Part shown: in pieces, positions 46,972 to 56,392 of the stretch
Layout of the letters: each line of letters starts with the position of its first letter
Position numbering within the stretch: position 1 is the first letter of the stretch
Notes under the pieces: generated by a model
The model's database searches: none
Seen by the model: the letters and a program-made list of their open reading frames with translations, nothing else
What the model was told of the DNA's origin: nothing
Translations under genes and position numbers: made by a program
Source of the DNA: Ligilactobacillus animalis KCTC 3501 = DSM 20602
GTDB taxonomy: Bacteria > Bacillota > Bacilli > Lactobacillales > Lactobacillaceae
Reading direction: 5' to 3'
NCBI RefSeq assembly: GCF_001434535.1
Contig: NZ_AYYW01000042.1
Location: forward strand, 309-64,308
Length of the DNA: 64,000 nucleotides

Positions 46972-47478
46972 ATGATATCAAAAGCAGTTGCACAATTGCT
47001 AAATCAGCGTAAAGAAAAATTTTTGATCCCAGCTGAGATCGTAGCTAATGTCCAAGAAAATAATAGTCTTGAACATGCATTTTTAGTTTTAAGTAAGGTC
47101 AAATACGCTAAGATCCCCGTCTTAGACCAAGATCAACATTTCAAGGGACTATTGTCGTTGGCGATGATCACAGAGACGATGTTAGGCTTGACCGGGATCG
47201 ATCCGACTCGTTTGGGCCGGATCCAGGTCAAAGATGTCATGCAGACAGATGTTCCAACGATCTGTCCGCCATATGAAATGGAAGAGATCTTGCATCTTTT
47301 AGTCGATCAGACCCTTTTGGCAGTCGTCGATGAAGAAGGAGTCTTTACCGGGATCTTGACCCGCCGCGAAGTGATGAAAGCTGTCAATTATTTAGCGCAT
47401 GATTTAGAAAAAGAATATACAGTCGAAAAAAATAACCAAAAAAATGCTCAAACTACAGATCTGCAGTTTGAGCATTGA
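46972..47478 (+). CDS. cbpB: CBS-domain protein, CbpB/DarB (c-di-AMP receptor) type
   Basis: 168 residues with a CBS pair (about 20-78 and 85-150). The order NNSLEHAFLVLSKVKYAKIPVLD, then VKDVMQTDVPTI and GILTRREVMKAVN, resembles B. subtilis DarB (YkuL), which binds c-di-AMP and in the apo state activates Rel to make (p)ppGpp. I place the start at ATG 46972 because MIS- at that point matches DarB; the frame is open back to a TTG at 46939, and the ribosome site is weak for either. The last codons double as the mscS terminator. Function is inferred from resemblance. Confidence 0.78.
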   Translation: MISKAVAQLLNQRKEKFLIPAEIVANVQENNSLEHAFLVLSKVKYAKIPVLDQDQHFKGLLSLAMITETMLGLTGIDPTRLGRIQVKDVMQTDVPTICPPYEMEEILHLLVDQTLLAVVDEEGVFTGILTRREVMKAVNYLAHDLEKEYTVEKNNQKNAQTTDLQFEH

Positions 47479-47483
47479 TTTTA
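47436..47483 (-). terminator. Terminator of the mscS-type gene, inside the cbpB 3' end
   Basis: AATGCTCAAACT pairs with AGTTTGAGCATT (47443-47454 and 47465-47476); minus-strand T-run at 47436-47444. It may also act weakly on the plus strand (GATTTT). Confidence 0.85.
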
Positions 47484-48392
47484 TGCAGTAGCACCTAAAT
47501 TCAACGGTGAAGTCGGGATATTGAAGCCTGCATCTTTTAGGGCCCGTAAGTAGTTATCCAGTAAAATGCGCTGGACTGTAGCTTGAGCACCATTTTTAGT
47601 ATATGCAGTGACCCGGAAAACTAATTCGCCATTTGTAAGGGGCACCACGCCTAAGATCGTTGGGCCTGTGACGATCTCGGGTAAATTAGGGACGACTTTT
47701 TGATTTACTTGGGCGATGATTTTTTTCATTTCACTAGCATCTTTTTTAGGATCTAAGCGAATATCGATCACAGCTTGCATATTGTTACGTGACATGTTGC
47801 TAACGACGGTGATACTGCGGTTAGGGATAAAGTTTAATGTTCCGTCATCACTGATCACTTGCGTTGTGCGTAGACCAACAGCGTGGATCTTGCCCGTGAT
47901 CGCATTTATTTTAACGACATCGCCGACAGAAAATTGTTGTTCGAGTAGAATGAAAAAACCAGTCACAATATCAGTGACAAAGCCTTGAGCCCCTAAACCA
48001 AGCGCCACACTGACGATCCCAGCTGAAGCCAACAAGGTGCTGACAGGGATGCCTAAGATCGAAAGGATGGCGTAAAAGTAGAAGAACAAAACACAGTAAT
48101 GAAAGATGTTTTGGGTCAGCGTATAGATCGTTCCTAAACGCCCGATCGAGTAATTAGAATTCTTTTTCTTAGCGGTAGAAAAACTGCGAGTGATGATCTT
48201 TTTCCCGATAGAATGAATGATCAAGAAAAGTAGGGAGATCAAAACAAGTGAGATAGTCACCATGATGATCTTAGTGATAATGTTGTCCCAATTGATGTTT
48301 TTTATGTAATTGTCCAAGACGCCCGTTTGTTTGACCACTTGTTTTGAAACGTCGGATGAGAGCGTCTTATCGGTTGCAACTAATAGATACAA
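47481..48392 (-). CDS. Small-conductance mechanosensitive channel (MscS)
   Basis: 303 residues: three N-terminal membrane helices (the pore helix near 118-150 with the Gly/Ala-rich LASAGIVSVALGLGAQGFVTDIVTG), a beta domain with FSVGDVVKI, and a C-terminal alpha/beta part. It opens on membrane tension to release solutes in osmotic downshock. The start is TTG 48392 with GGACGG upstream. It converges on cbpB; c-di-AMP and osmotic control may connect the two, by inference. Confidence 0.92.
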   Translation of the reverse strand: MYLLVATDKTLSSDVSKQVVKQTGVLDNYIKNINWDNIITKIIMVTISLVLISLLFLIIHSIGKKIITRSFSTAKKKNSNYSIGRLGTIYTLTQNIFHYCVLFFYFYAILSILGIPVSTLLASAGIVSVALGLGAQGFVTDIVTGFFILLEQQFSVGDVVKINAITGKIHAVGLRTTQVISDDGTLNFIPNRSITVVSNMSRNNMQAVIDIRLDPKKDASEMKKIIAQVNQKVVPNLPEIVTGPTILGVVPLTNGELVFRVTAYTKNGAQATVQRILLDNYLRALKDAGFNIPTSPLNLGATA

Positions 48393-48560
48393 GTATGATC
48401 CGTCCTTTATGTTCAGAATTTATGTACTAATGATAGCAAATTTTTTTGAAAAGTGCGAAAGAAGTTTTTTTATTTTGAACAATATTTTTTGCGTAATAAT
48501 TGCAGTTTTTGTAATTGAATGATATTCTAAAGACAATGAAGACTTAATGGAGGGTATAAA

Positions 48561-48977
48561 ATGACAATAACGTTTGGACAGATTGCTGGGTTAATTGCAG
48601 CGTTAGCATTTTTGATCTTAGTTGTTTTCATTTGTACAGTGCTAAAGCATTTAGTGACGACTGTTAAAGAGATGAATAACAGCATTCAGATCTTGACCAA
48701 GGACGCTAACAGTATTGCTGGCAATGTGGATGAGCTTTTGGTAAAGACGAATGTTTTGATGGAAGATGTCAACCATAAAGTAAGCGAATTAGATCCTTTG
48801 TTTAAAACGGCGGCTGAGCTAAGTGAAAGTGTATCTGATTTGAACGTAGCAAGTCGTTCAATGGCTGATAAGGTAGTACGTTCAACTGAAAGTGCAGCTA
48901 AGACAAGTGCTGCATTGCGCGTCGGTAAAATGGCACTTGGCTTTTACCAACGACACAAACAAAAGCAAAGTAAGTAA
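48561..48977 (+). CDS. DUF948 membrane-anchored coiled-coil protein
   Basis: 138 residues: one N-terminal membrane helix (8-30), a helical region with heptad-like spacing (35-110), and a basic tail. It matches DUF948, a family of unknown function that in Firmicutes is often next to a YtxH gene and ccpA. TGGAGGG precedes ATG 48561. It is 20 bp before the YtxH gene, so they are cotranscribed; both may respond to general stress by family context. Confidence 0.85.
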   Translation: MTITFGQIAGLIAALAFLILVVFICTVLKHLVTTVKEMNNSIQILTKDANSIAGNVDELLVKTNVLMEDVNHKVSELDPLFKTAAELSESVSDLNVASRSMADKVVRSTESAAKTSAALRVGKMALGFYQRHKQKQSK

Positions 48978-48997
48978 ACTTTAAGGAGTGGAGTATT

Positions 48998-49471
48998 ATG
49001 AGTAAGAAATTGTTAGTTGGTCTAGGAATGCTTGCAGCTGGTGCAGGTGCAGCTTTGGTCGCTTCAAAGAAGTTGACTGCTGACCAAAAAGATAAGTTAG
49101 CGATGAAAGTCGATGAGACCGTCTTGAACGGACGCGAAAAGGCATTGAAATATAATCAATACTTGCAACAATTCTTGGAAGAAAATGGCGTAGATGACTT
49201 AAAAGAAAAAGTTATTAGCCGAGCTGACGAATTCAAGAATGAACAAGCTGTTCAAGATGCTTTGGCTTCATTGAAACAAGCAACTTCTGACTTAAAAGAA
49301 CGGTTGGAGAATACTAAAGATAAGTTCGATGATCTAGCTGAAGATGAAGCTTCTGAAGATTGGAACGACGATATCGTGATCGATGGCCGTTCTGCTTTTG
49401 GTGAAGCTAAGGATAAAAAAGATCAACCTTACGAAAAACCAACTGAAACATTTTATCCACACAACGATTAG
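48998..49471 (+). CDS. YtxH-like general stress protein
   Basis: 157 residues: a Gly/Ala-rich hydrophobic N-terminus (LLVGLGMLAAGAGAALVA), a highly charged helical middle with KVDETVLNGREKA, and an acidic C-terminal tail. This is the YtxH pattern. Function unknown; B. subtilis ytxH is SigB-dependent, but lactobacilli lack SigB. AAGGAGTGG precedes ATG 48998. Confidence 0.82.
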   Translation: MSKKLLVGLGMLAAGAGAALVASKKLTADQKDKLAMKVDETVLNGREKALKYNQYLQQFLEENGVDDLKEKVISRADEFKNEQAVQDALASLKQATSDLKERLENTKDKFDDLAEDEASEDWNDDIVIDGRSAFGEAKDKKDQPYEKPTETFYPHND

Positions 49472-49516
49472 AGTACAAAAATAGCGCCCCATCATTGGAG
49501 CGCTATTTTTGTACTC
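49471..49516. terminator. Bidirectional terminator, ytxH-type gene / pepQ
   Basis: 17-bp perfect arms (49471-49487 and 49500-49516) containing A5 and T5 runs. Confidence 0.93.
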
Positions 49517-49523
49517 TAATTTT

Positions 49524-50624
49524 CTAATCTAAAGGGATGATCTGAAGTTCTTTGGTCGTATGTGTGAATGGTTCATTACCATCTTTAGTCAAGTAAACAC
49601 AGTCTTCGATCCGGACACCAGCAACTCCAGGAACATAGATCCCAGGTTCGATCGAGAAGCACATGCCAGGTTCAAGGACCAATTCATTTCCTTCCATGAT
49701 AGATGGAAATTCATGATCGCTTTGACCGATACCATGTCCTAAGCGATGGATGAAGTATTCACCGTAGCCGGCTTTAGTGATGATGTCACGTGCGATCTTA
49801 TCTAATTCAAAAGCACGCATCCCAGGCTTAGCTGCAGCTTGAGCGGCTAATTGTGCTTCTAAGCAGACTTGGTAGATCTCCTTAGCTTTATCGCTGACTT
49901 TACCAAAAGCAACCGTTCGGGAAGCATCAGACATATAGCCTTTGTAATCAACACCTAGATCAAACAAGCAAAGTTCATTTGGTTTGATAAGATCAGCTTT
50001 GGGAGCTCCATGAGGATCAGCAGCATTAGCACCACTCTGGATGATCGTATCGAAACTCATATGCATAATACCGTTTTTCTTCATCGTGTATTCGATCTCG
50101 GCCACAACGTCTTGTTCAGTCCGTTTGGTCGAAAGCGCCTTAAAGCCAGCTTCAAAGGCAACATCAGCCCATTTACCAGCTGTTTTTAGCAATTCGATCT
50201 CTTCTGGTGTCTTAAAGAGCTTTTCACGTTCGATCACAGGCGAGAGATTGCCGGAAAATTCAGCTTGGGGGAAATATTTGCGGAGAGCTTCAAAGCGAAC
50301 TACCGTCAAGTTATCTTTTTCCAAAGCCCAATGCTTAGGCGATGCTAACTCGGTGATATGTTCTTTGATCAAAGCATAAGGATCTTCATGGTCTAAATAG
50401 CCATAGACAGGATATTTCCAGCCGGCTTTTTTGATCGCTTCGACTTCAAGTGCAGGTGCGAAGAGGAAAGGATTTTTATCCGGGAAGATAAAGAGTGCTA
50501 GTGTCCGTTCAAACGGATCGCTACCAAAGCCGGTAAAATATTGGATGTTTTTCCAATCACTGATATAAGCAATATCCAAGTTGTTGTCAGCCAACCATGT
50601 TTGGATAGTATTAAGATGTGACAT
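49524..50624 (-). CDS. pepQ: Xaa-Pro dipeptidase
   Basis: Cytosolic M24 metallopeptidase releasing proline from X-Pro dipeptides. The pita-bread fold has metal ligands in LFDLGVDYKGYMSDASR (two Asp), HRLGHGIG (His), SIEPGIY (Glu) and RIEDCV (Glu). 366 residues, normal. I choose ATG 50624 behind AAAGGAAGTG; the longer reading adds 16 residues. The divergent pepQ/ccpA arrangement is a lactobacillus hallmark. Confidence 0.95.
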   Translation of the reverse strand: MSHLNTIQTWLADNNLDIAYISDWKNIQYFTGFGSDPFERTLALFIFPDKNPFLFAPALEVEAIKKAGWKYPVYGYLDHEDPYALIKEHITELASPKHWALEKDNLTVVRFEALRKYFPQAEFSGNLSPVIEREKLFKTPEEIELLKTAGKWADVAFEAGFKALSTKRTEQDVVAEIEYTMKKNGIMHMSFDTIIQSGANAADPHGAPKADLIKPNELCLFDLGVDYKGYMSDASRTVAFGKVSDKAKEIYQVCLEAQLAAQAAAKPGMRAFELDKIARDIITKAGYGEYFIHRLGHGIGQSDHEFPSIMEGNELVLEPGMCFSIEPGIYVPGVAGVRIEDCVYLTKDGNEPFTHTTKELQIIPLD

Positions 50625-50790
50625 AAAAGCACTTCCTTTAATTGTTTTCAAAGCGACTACATTATAACACACTTTAGCAATAAGTGATGGCTAGATATCT
50701 TTGAAAATGAAAATACATGAAAAGAAGCTTACAAATTCTTGAAACGCTTGCAATTGGCTAAAAACTTTGATAAATTAAATAGGGTCGCAA

Positions 50791-50804
50791 TGAAAACGAT
50801 TTTG
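50791..50804 (+). promoter_or_regulatory. cre-like site between pepQ and ccpA
   Basis: TGAAAACGATTTTG matches 12 of 14 cre positions and lies 29 bp before the ccpA start. A weaker TGAAACGCTTGCAA occurs at about 50738-50751. Autoregulation of ccpA through such sites is known in lactobacilli. Confidence 0.45.
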
Positions 50805-50832
50805 AAAATAAAATTAGTGAGAGGATAAAACC

Positions 50833-51840
50833 ATGGAAAAACAAACAATTACAATCTACGATGTTGCACGTGAAGCTGCTGTCTCAATGGCTACGGTCTC
50901 ACGGGTCGTTAATGGCAACCCAAATGTTAAACCGGCAACACGTAAAAAAGTGCTTGAAGTTATCGATCGTTTGGATTACCGTCCAAATGCGGTCGCTCGT
51001 GGCTTGGCAAGTAAAAAGACTACCACAGTCGGGGTCATTATCCCTGATGTGACAAACGTCTATTTTTCTTCTTTAGCTCGTGGGATCGACGACGTAGCTT
51101 CAATGTACAAATATAACATTATTTTAGCTAACTCCGATGGCAATCCTCAAAAGGAAGCACAAGTTTTAAATACTTTATTGGCTAAACAAGTTGATGGGAT
51201 CATCTTTATGGGCAACAATTTGACAGACGAGTTACGCGCACAATTTACCCGCTCTAAGACACCGATCGTCTTAGCGGGTTCAGTTGATGCTAAAAATGAA
51301 GTTGAAAGTGTCCATGTTGACTATGTGGCTGCGGTCGAAGAAGCCGTAGCTGATCTGATCAACCACGGTAACAAGCGAGTAGCTTTCATCACCGGACCAA
51401 TGAGTGATCCGATCAACGGTGAATACCGTTTGAAGGGTTACAAGAACGTTTTGGCTAAGCATGGTATCGAATATGATCCAGATCTTGTATTTGAAACAGA
51501 CTATAGCTATCGTGCAGGTGAAGTTTTATGGCCTGCGTTGGCATCGGCTAAAGCAACAGCTGCTTTTGTCGGGGATGACGAATTAGCCTGTGGTGTTTTG
51601 AACGGGGCTAAGGATGCAGGGGTCAAAGTACCAGCTGAGTTTGAGATCATTACCAGCAACAATTCTAAGTTGACTGAGATCGTTCGACCACAGCTTTCTT
51701 CGATCACACAACCACTGTATGATATCGGTGCGGTCTCAATGCGCTTCTTGACTAAGATGATGAATAAAGAAGATATGTCTTCAGATGAAAAGACGATCGA
51801 ATTACCATACGGCTATATCAAGCGCGCTTCAACTAAATAA
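50833..51840 (+). CDS. ccpA: Catabolite control protein A
   Basis: LacI-family master regulator of carbon catabolite control; binds cre sites with HPr-Ser-P. The N-terminal helix-turn-helix TIYDVAREAAVSMATVSRVVNG is followed by the hinge YRPNAVARGLA and a sugar-binding-protein-like core. 335 residues, normal. GTGAGAGGA precedes ATG 50833. Confidence 0.97.
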   Translation: MEKQTITIYDVAREAAVSMATVSRVVNGNPNVKPATRKKVLEVIDRLDYRPNAVARGLASKKTTTVGVIIPDVTNVYFSSLARGIDDVASMYKYNIILANSDGNPQKEAQVLNTLLAKQVDGIIFMGNNLTDELRAQFTRSKTPIVLAGSVDAKNEVESVHVDYVAAVEEAVADLINHGNKRVAFITGPMSDPINGEYRLKGYKNVLAKHGIEYDPDLVFETDYSYRAGEVLWPALASAKATAAFVGDDELACGVLNGAKDAGVKVPAEFEIITSNNSKLTEIVRPQLSSITQPLYDIGAVSMRFLTKMMNKEDMSSDEKTIELPYGYIKRASTK

Positions 51841-51894
51841 GTCACCTAACGAACAGGGAAAGCCCTTGCTCGTTTTTGGTCATAAGGATAAAAA

Positions 51895-52407
51895 ATGAAA
51901 ACAAACAAATTATTTAATTGGCAAAATTTATGTTTATTTGGGGCTGGGCTCATTATACTCGTATTGTTTATCAGTTCATCAATGCCCTACACTAAACAAA
52001 CTTCAGTCCCATTTTTAGAACAGCATCTAGCCCAAAAGCCACTCGAAAATTGGTTAAGTCAAATTTCATTCAGATATGCTGGGAAAGAGATCAGTATCGC
52101 AAATATTGGCTATTATAAATTTGTGGAATTTTTTATCCGCAAAGGGGCCCATTTTGGGACATATTTTCTACTAGGAGGGCTTACCGCTTTAGGACTCGCC
52201 CGCTATTGGTCTAAGTTAGGACACGTAGCGTTTGTTAGTTGGGCGTTAGCAACGCTTTATGCCGAGACTGATGAACTTCACCAAATGTTTACTGGTGACC
52301 GGACACCACTGATCCAAGATGTGATCTTAGATTCCTGTGGAGCGTTATTAGGGGTCATGTTGGCAGTATTGTTTTTATATAGGTTGCAAAAACGGCGAAA
52401 TCGTTGA
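51895..52407 (+). CDS. VanZ-like membrane protein
   Basis: 170 residues with four or five membrane helices and the VanZ signature: RKGAHFGTYFLLGG near 83-96, then YAETDELHQMFTGDRTPLIQDVILDSCGALLG near 121-152. The family is named after a low-level teicoplanin resistance factor, but most members have unknown roles. AAGGAT precedes ATG 51895. It is 54 bp after ccpA and may be read from it. Confidence 0.87.
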   Translation: MKTNKLFNWQNLCLFGAGLIILVLFISSSMPYTKQTSVPFLEQHLAQKPLENWLSQISFRYAGKEISIANIGYYKFVEFFIRKGAHFGTYFLLGGLTALGLARYWSKLGHVAFVSWALATLYAETDELHQMFTGDRTPLIQDVILDSCGALLGVMLAVLFLYRLQKRRNR

Positions 52408-52489
52408 GAATCTTGCAACGGATAATATTTTTTGTTAAAATATACACGGCTTATTGCTAAATTTTACTTTTCGGAAAGAGGTATTAGAA

Positions 52490-53221
52490 ATGTCAGGACA
52501 TTCAAAATGGCATAACATCCAAGGGCGTAAAAACGCTCAAGATGCAAAACGTGGAAAAATTTTCCAAAAAATCTCGCGAGATCTATACATGGCTGCAAAG
52601 AGTGGCGGTCCTGACCCAGACGCCAACCCACAATTGCGCCTTGTAATGGAAAAAGCACGTGCTGCTAACATGCCAAAAGATAACATCAAACGTGCCCTTG
52701 ATAAAGCTACTGGTGCAAATGGTGCTAACTACGAAGAGATCACTTATGAAGGTTATGGCCCAGCTGGGGTAGCGATCTTAGTTCACGCTTTGACAGATAA
52801 CCGTAACCGGACTGCTTCGGCTGTGCGGACTGATTTCAACCGTAACGGCGGTAACTTAGGTGAAACAGGTTCCGTTAGTTTCATGTTTGATCGTAAAGGT
52901 TACATTGCGATCGTGCGTGAAGACCTAGATGTGGATGAAGATCAAATGTTTGAAGATGTGATTGAAGCAGGTGCTGAAGATCTGCAAACATCTGATGAAG
53001 TCTTTGAGATCTATACAGAACCAAAGATCTTCGAAGATGTACGTGATGCTTTACAAGCTAAGTATGACTTAGATTCAGCTGAGATCACGATGGTACCACA
53101 AAATACGGTCCCAGTTCCAGAAGACAAGGTCGAACAATTACAACGTTTGATCGATCGCCTTGAAGACGAAGATGATGTGTCTGAAGTATTTACTTCAGCT
53201 GAATTTCCAGATGAAGACTAA
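52490..53221 (+). CDS. YebC/PmpR family protein (TACO1-like)
   Basis: 243-residue conserved factor. The start [30 protein letters not shown] is nearly invariant in the family, which fixes ATG 52490 (GAAAGAGG upstream) over the 12-residue longer reading. Members act as transcription regulators or, as shown recently for YebC/YeeI, help ribosomes through proline runs. Here no target can be inferred. A terminator follows. Confidence 0.94.
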   Translation: MSGHSKWHNIQGRKNAQDAKRGKIFQKISRDLYMAAKSGGPDPDANPQLRLVMEKARAANMPKDNIKRALDKATGANGANYEEITYEGYGPAGVAILVHALTDNRNRTASAVRTDFNRNGGNLGETGSVSFMFDRKGYIAIVREDLDVDEDQMFEDVIEAGAEDLQTSDEVFEIYTEPKIFEDVRDALQAKYDLDSAEITMVPQNTVPVPEDKVEQLQRLIDRLEDEDDVSEVFTSAEFPDED

Positions 53222-53229
53222 TTAAACAT

Positions 53230-53260
53230 AGGGTTGCAATTTTTGCAGCCCTTTTATTTT
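53230..53260 (+). terminator. Terminator after yebC-type gene
   Basis: AGGGTTGCAA pairs with TTGCAGCCCT with one G-T pair and a three-base loop, then TTTATTTT. Confidence 0.88.
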
Positions 53261-53386
53261 ACATAAAAATCCAGGAATGCCAAGTATTTTAACGCTATTT
53301 ATGCTATAATATGGACTGTGACTAAAGATTTGGATTTTCAAATTACGTTAAAAGATATGCTAGTAATAAAACTTATGGAGGGAACT

Positions 53387-54313
53387 ATGGTCAATAGAGT
53401 AACAGTTTTAGGCAGCTTGAACGTCGATAATATCATGCAAGTCAAGCGTCTGCCGTTGCCCGGTGAAACAATGACGATGTCAGCTAAAAAAATTGCAGGA
53501 GGAGGCAAGGGTGCTAACCAAGCGATCGCTGCTGCTCGCTCTGGGGCCCAAACCGCTTTTATCGGTAAAGTAGGAGCTGACGAACAGGGACGTTTGATGA
53601 AGGGTTACCTCGAAGATGCAAAGATCGATGCAACTAGTGTGACGTTGGCAACTGAAGAAACTGGCCAAGCATTTATTTTATTACAAGAAAACGGTGAAAA
53701 TAGTATTCTCGTCTTAGGCGGTGCTAATCAAGCGATCACTGATGACGATATCGAAGCTGCCAAGGAAAAGATCACAACAGCAGATTTCTTGATCACTCAG
53801 TTTGAAACACCGATCGAAGCTTCGATCACGGCTTTTAAATATGCTAAAGAAAATGATGTGGTAACGATCTTAAATCCTGCACCGGCCAAACGTGTGCCAG
53901 AAGCATTGCTTAAAAATGTTGATCTGATCGTATTAAATGAGACCGAAACAGAATTGTTGACTGAGATCAAGATCGATGAAGAAGAATCTTGGCATCAAGC
54001 TGCAGCTAAGTTAGCTAAAATGGGTGTGAAAAATACAATCATCACTTTAGGAAGTAAGGGTGCTTACTATAAGACGACAACTGCTGAAGGCTTTATCAAG
54101 GCTTTTAAAGTTGCTACTTTGGATACGACAGCAGCAGGTGACACTTTCCTAGGTGCGCTTAGTTCGCAATTACACAAAGATCTCTCTAATATTGAAGAAG
54201 CGATCGTTTTTGCTAGCATGGCTTCGGCTTTGGCTGTACAAAAATTGGGGGCGATCCCATCGATCCCACAATTAAGTGAAGTCAATGACGCTTTAGGTGA
54301 AGCAAATTTTTAA
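53387..54313 (+). CDS. rbsK: Ribokinase
   Basis: PfkB-family sugar kinase of 308 residues making ribose-5-phosphate. The N-terminal GGGKGANQAIAAARSG near 37-52 binds sugar, and TTAAGDTFLGAL near 249-260 holds the catalytic Asp and anion hole. GGAGGGAACT leads to ATG 53387; the frame is open for 23 codons upstream, through the promoter (TATAAT at about 53303). No rbs transporter is next to it. Confidence 0.9.
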   Translation: MVNRVTVLGSLNVDNIMQVKRLPLPGETMTMSAKKIAGGGKGANQAIAAARSGAQTAFIGKVGADEQGRLMKGYLEDAKIDATSVTLATEETGQAFILLQENGENSILVLGGANQAITDDDIEAAKEKITTADFLITQFETPIEASITAFKYAKENDVVTILNPAPAKRVPEALLKNVDLIVLNETETELLTEIKIDEEESWHQAAAKLAKMGVKNTIITLGSKGAYYKTTTAEGFIKAFKVATLDTTAAGDTFLGALSSQLHKDLSNIEEAIVFASMASALAVQKLGAIPSIPQLSEVNDALGEANF

Positions 54314-54330
54314 TAATATAACGACATTTG

Positions 54331-54358
54331 ATGACTGTTGCGGCAGTCATTTTTTTTA
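54331..54358 (+). terminator. Terminator after rbsK
   Basis: ATGACTG (54331-54337) pairs with CAGTCAT (54344-54350), followed by eight T. Confidence 0.92.
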
Positions 54359-54422
54359 TCCCAAAATTCAAAAAATATTTTTCCCTGCTTTGCGTATTTA
54401 TAAAGTGAAGGAGGGATGAAAG

Positions 54423-55397
54423 ATGGAATTAGCAACGAAACTATTGACGGATGCGGTAGCTGTATCGGCCTTAGATATTTTACTTTTGCCGACCAAAACG
54501 TGTTATCAAGTTAAATACTTTATCCGTAATCGTTATCTTGTCCAAAGTGAATTAACTTTTGAACAAGCCCAAAAGTTGCTGGCCTTTTTTAAGTTCAAAG
54601 CGGATATGATGCTAAGTGAACATCGGAGGCCACAATTAGGTGCGTGGCAACAAAAGATCGGCAAGCAGCAGCTGTACCTGCGTTTTTCGACAGTTGGTGA
54701 TTTTTTAGGTCGAGAATCAATGGTCATTCGATTGATATATCCACTAAAAAGCGTCAAATATCAATATTTAGTACCCGAGCAATGGACGCTCTTAGAACAA
54801 GCGTGTCAAAAACGGGGACTGGTTATTTTTGCTGGTCCGATGGGTTCGGGAAAGACCACAGCAATGTATCAACTGGCTAAAAATCAAAAGCAACAGCAGG
54901 TAATGTGTATTGAAGATCCGATCGAGATCAGAGAAGATAGTTTTTTGCAAGTCCAAGTAAATCCAAAGGCTCAAATGGATTATTCGACTTTGCTCAAAGC
55001 CGCGTTAAGACATCATCCAGATATCTTTATCGTCGGTGAGATTCGTGATCGGCAAACTGCTCGTGCTGTGCTGACAGCTGCTTTAAGTGGGCATTTAGTT
55101 TTGAGTACATTGCATGCAACCAGTGCTTATGGTGTTATCGAGCGTTTAGCCGACCTAGGGATCACGTGGTCAGAATTGGAAAGTGTTTTGCAATTGGTCT
55201 CATATCAACGTTTGCTACCATTAAAGTCAAAAGGCCAAGCGGTTTTGTTTGACATCATTCAGCAAGATGAGCTTTTTAGCGCAAATGTAGAGCGAGCAAA
55301 TAGTGGGATGTCAGCAGATTGGGGGCGCTATCTTGAACAAAATGCGACTAAGGGAAAAATTACCGTTGCGACAGCGAAAAAATTTGTACATGGCTAA
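54423..55397 (+). CDS. comGA: Competence traffic ATPase ComGA
   Basis: Type II/IV secretion ATPase powering the competence pseudopilus. Walker A GPMGSGKTT at 138-146, Asp box IEDPIE near 163-168, and GEIRDRQTA with the Walker B region at 205-213 are intact. 324 residues. GGAGGGATG precedes ATG 54423. First gene of a comGA-GG operon. I looked for a ComX box (TACGAATA) upstream and found no good match; the region reads TTGCGTATTTATAA. Confidence 0.94.
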   Translation: MELATKLLTDAVAVSALDILLLPTKTCYQVKYFIRNRYLVQSELTFEQAQKLLAFFKFKADMMLSEHRRPQLGAWQQKIGKQQLYLRFSTVGDFLGRESMVIRLIYPLKSVKYQYLVPEQWTLLEQACQKRGLVIFAGPMGSGKTTAMYQLAKNQKQQQVMCIEDPIEIREDSFLQVQVNPKAQMDYSTLLKAALRHHPDIFIVGEIRDRQTARAVLTAALSGHLVLSTLHATSAYGVIERLADLGITWSELESVLQLVSYQRLLPLKSKGQAVLFDIIQQDELFSANVERANSGMSADWGRYLEQNATKGKITVATAKKFVHG

Positions 55398-56392
55398 GTG
55401 GACTTTGCGACAACAAGCGAATTTTTTTGATCTCTTAGCTGATCTCTTAACGGCAGGCTTTTCACTCAAACAAGCCTTACAGAGTTTAAAGATGTTTTTG
55501 CCCAAAAATGGGTTGGCGACGGTGATCGCAGAGTTAGAAAACGGTCAAAGCTTCAGTCAGGCCTTAAGATCTAAGGTGACAACTAATATTTACTGTCAGC
55601 TTGTGATTGCTGAAAAACATGGTAGTGTAGATCAAAGTGTTTTGCAGTTAGGAAAGTACCTAAAAAAAGTGTGTGCAACAACGTGAGAAGTTACAGTCAT
55701 TGTTGTTATACACAGCGATCATTTTAGGATTATTATTTTTTTTGATGATCGCTTTGAAGATATGGTTGGCGCCTGAGATCGCACAATTTTCAGTCTCAAC
55801 GACTGGTAAAGATCCATTTTCTTATCTGAACTTTGTTAAATTGGGTGGTCTGGGCTTGTTGAGTTTATTAAGCTTAGGGGGACTCTACTTTTTTTACTGG
55901 TGGAAAAAGCAGTCGATCTTGGGGCGGCACAGTTGGTATAGCAGCTTACCGATCGTTGGTAGCCTATATCGTCAATATAATTGTTATTATTTGACCTTTA
56001 ATTTGGGATTACTGATCGAAAGTGGTTTGGAGTTTCAACAAATTTGTAGATTGCTAGAACAGTTTGAGGAAAAAAGTCTACTTTATCACTTGGGTCATGC
56101 CTTTTCACGGCGGTTAGCCCGTGGAGAAAATTTGGCACAGATCTTGGGGTACTATCCATTTATTTCACCTGAATTGGCGCTTTTTTTTCAAAAAGGTCGT
56201 TCGAAAGAAGAGATCGGTAAAGATCTATTGGCTTATTCCAAACTCGCCTATCAAAAATTATTAGAGAAAACGGATCAGTTGTTAGCTTGGATCCAACCGT
56301 TATTGTTTATGGTGATCGCAATAGTGATCATTTGCACATACTTAGCGTTATTATTACCGCTATATTCAAGTTTAGGGGGACTATATAAATGA
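55390..56392 (+). pseudogene. comGB: ComGB membrane platform protein, split by a one-base frameshift
   Basis: Inner-membrane platform of the competence pseudopilus (T2SF family). The first part (ATG 55390, ending at TGA 55684-55686) holds the N-terminal T2SF half through LGKYLKK. The second part continues in the +1 frame with QQREKLQS and the rest of the family: membrane helices near 55695, 55845 and 56280. Together they give about 334 residues, the normal size. The frame changes at an A7 run (55662-55668); with A6 the reading would run straight through. So either a true mutation, a slippage site, or a sequencing error. comGA overlaps the start by 8 bp and comGC the end by 4 bp. Confidence 0.85.

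Noticed and set aside
54359-54422. A ComX/sigma-H competence box before comGA
   Set aside because: Only TGCGTATT is present, which matches TACGAATA poorly on either strand.
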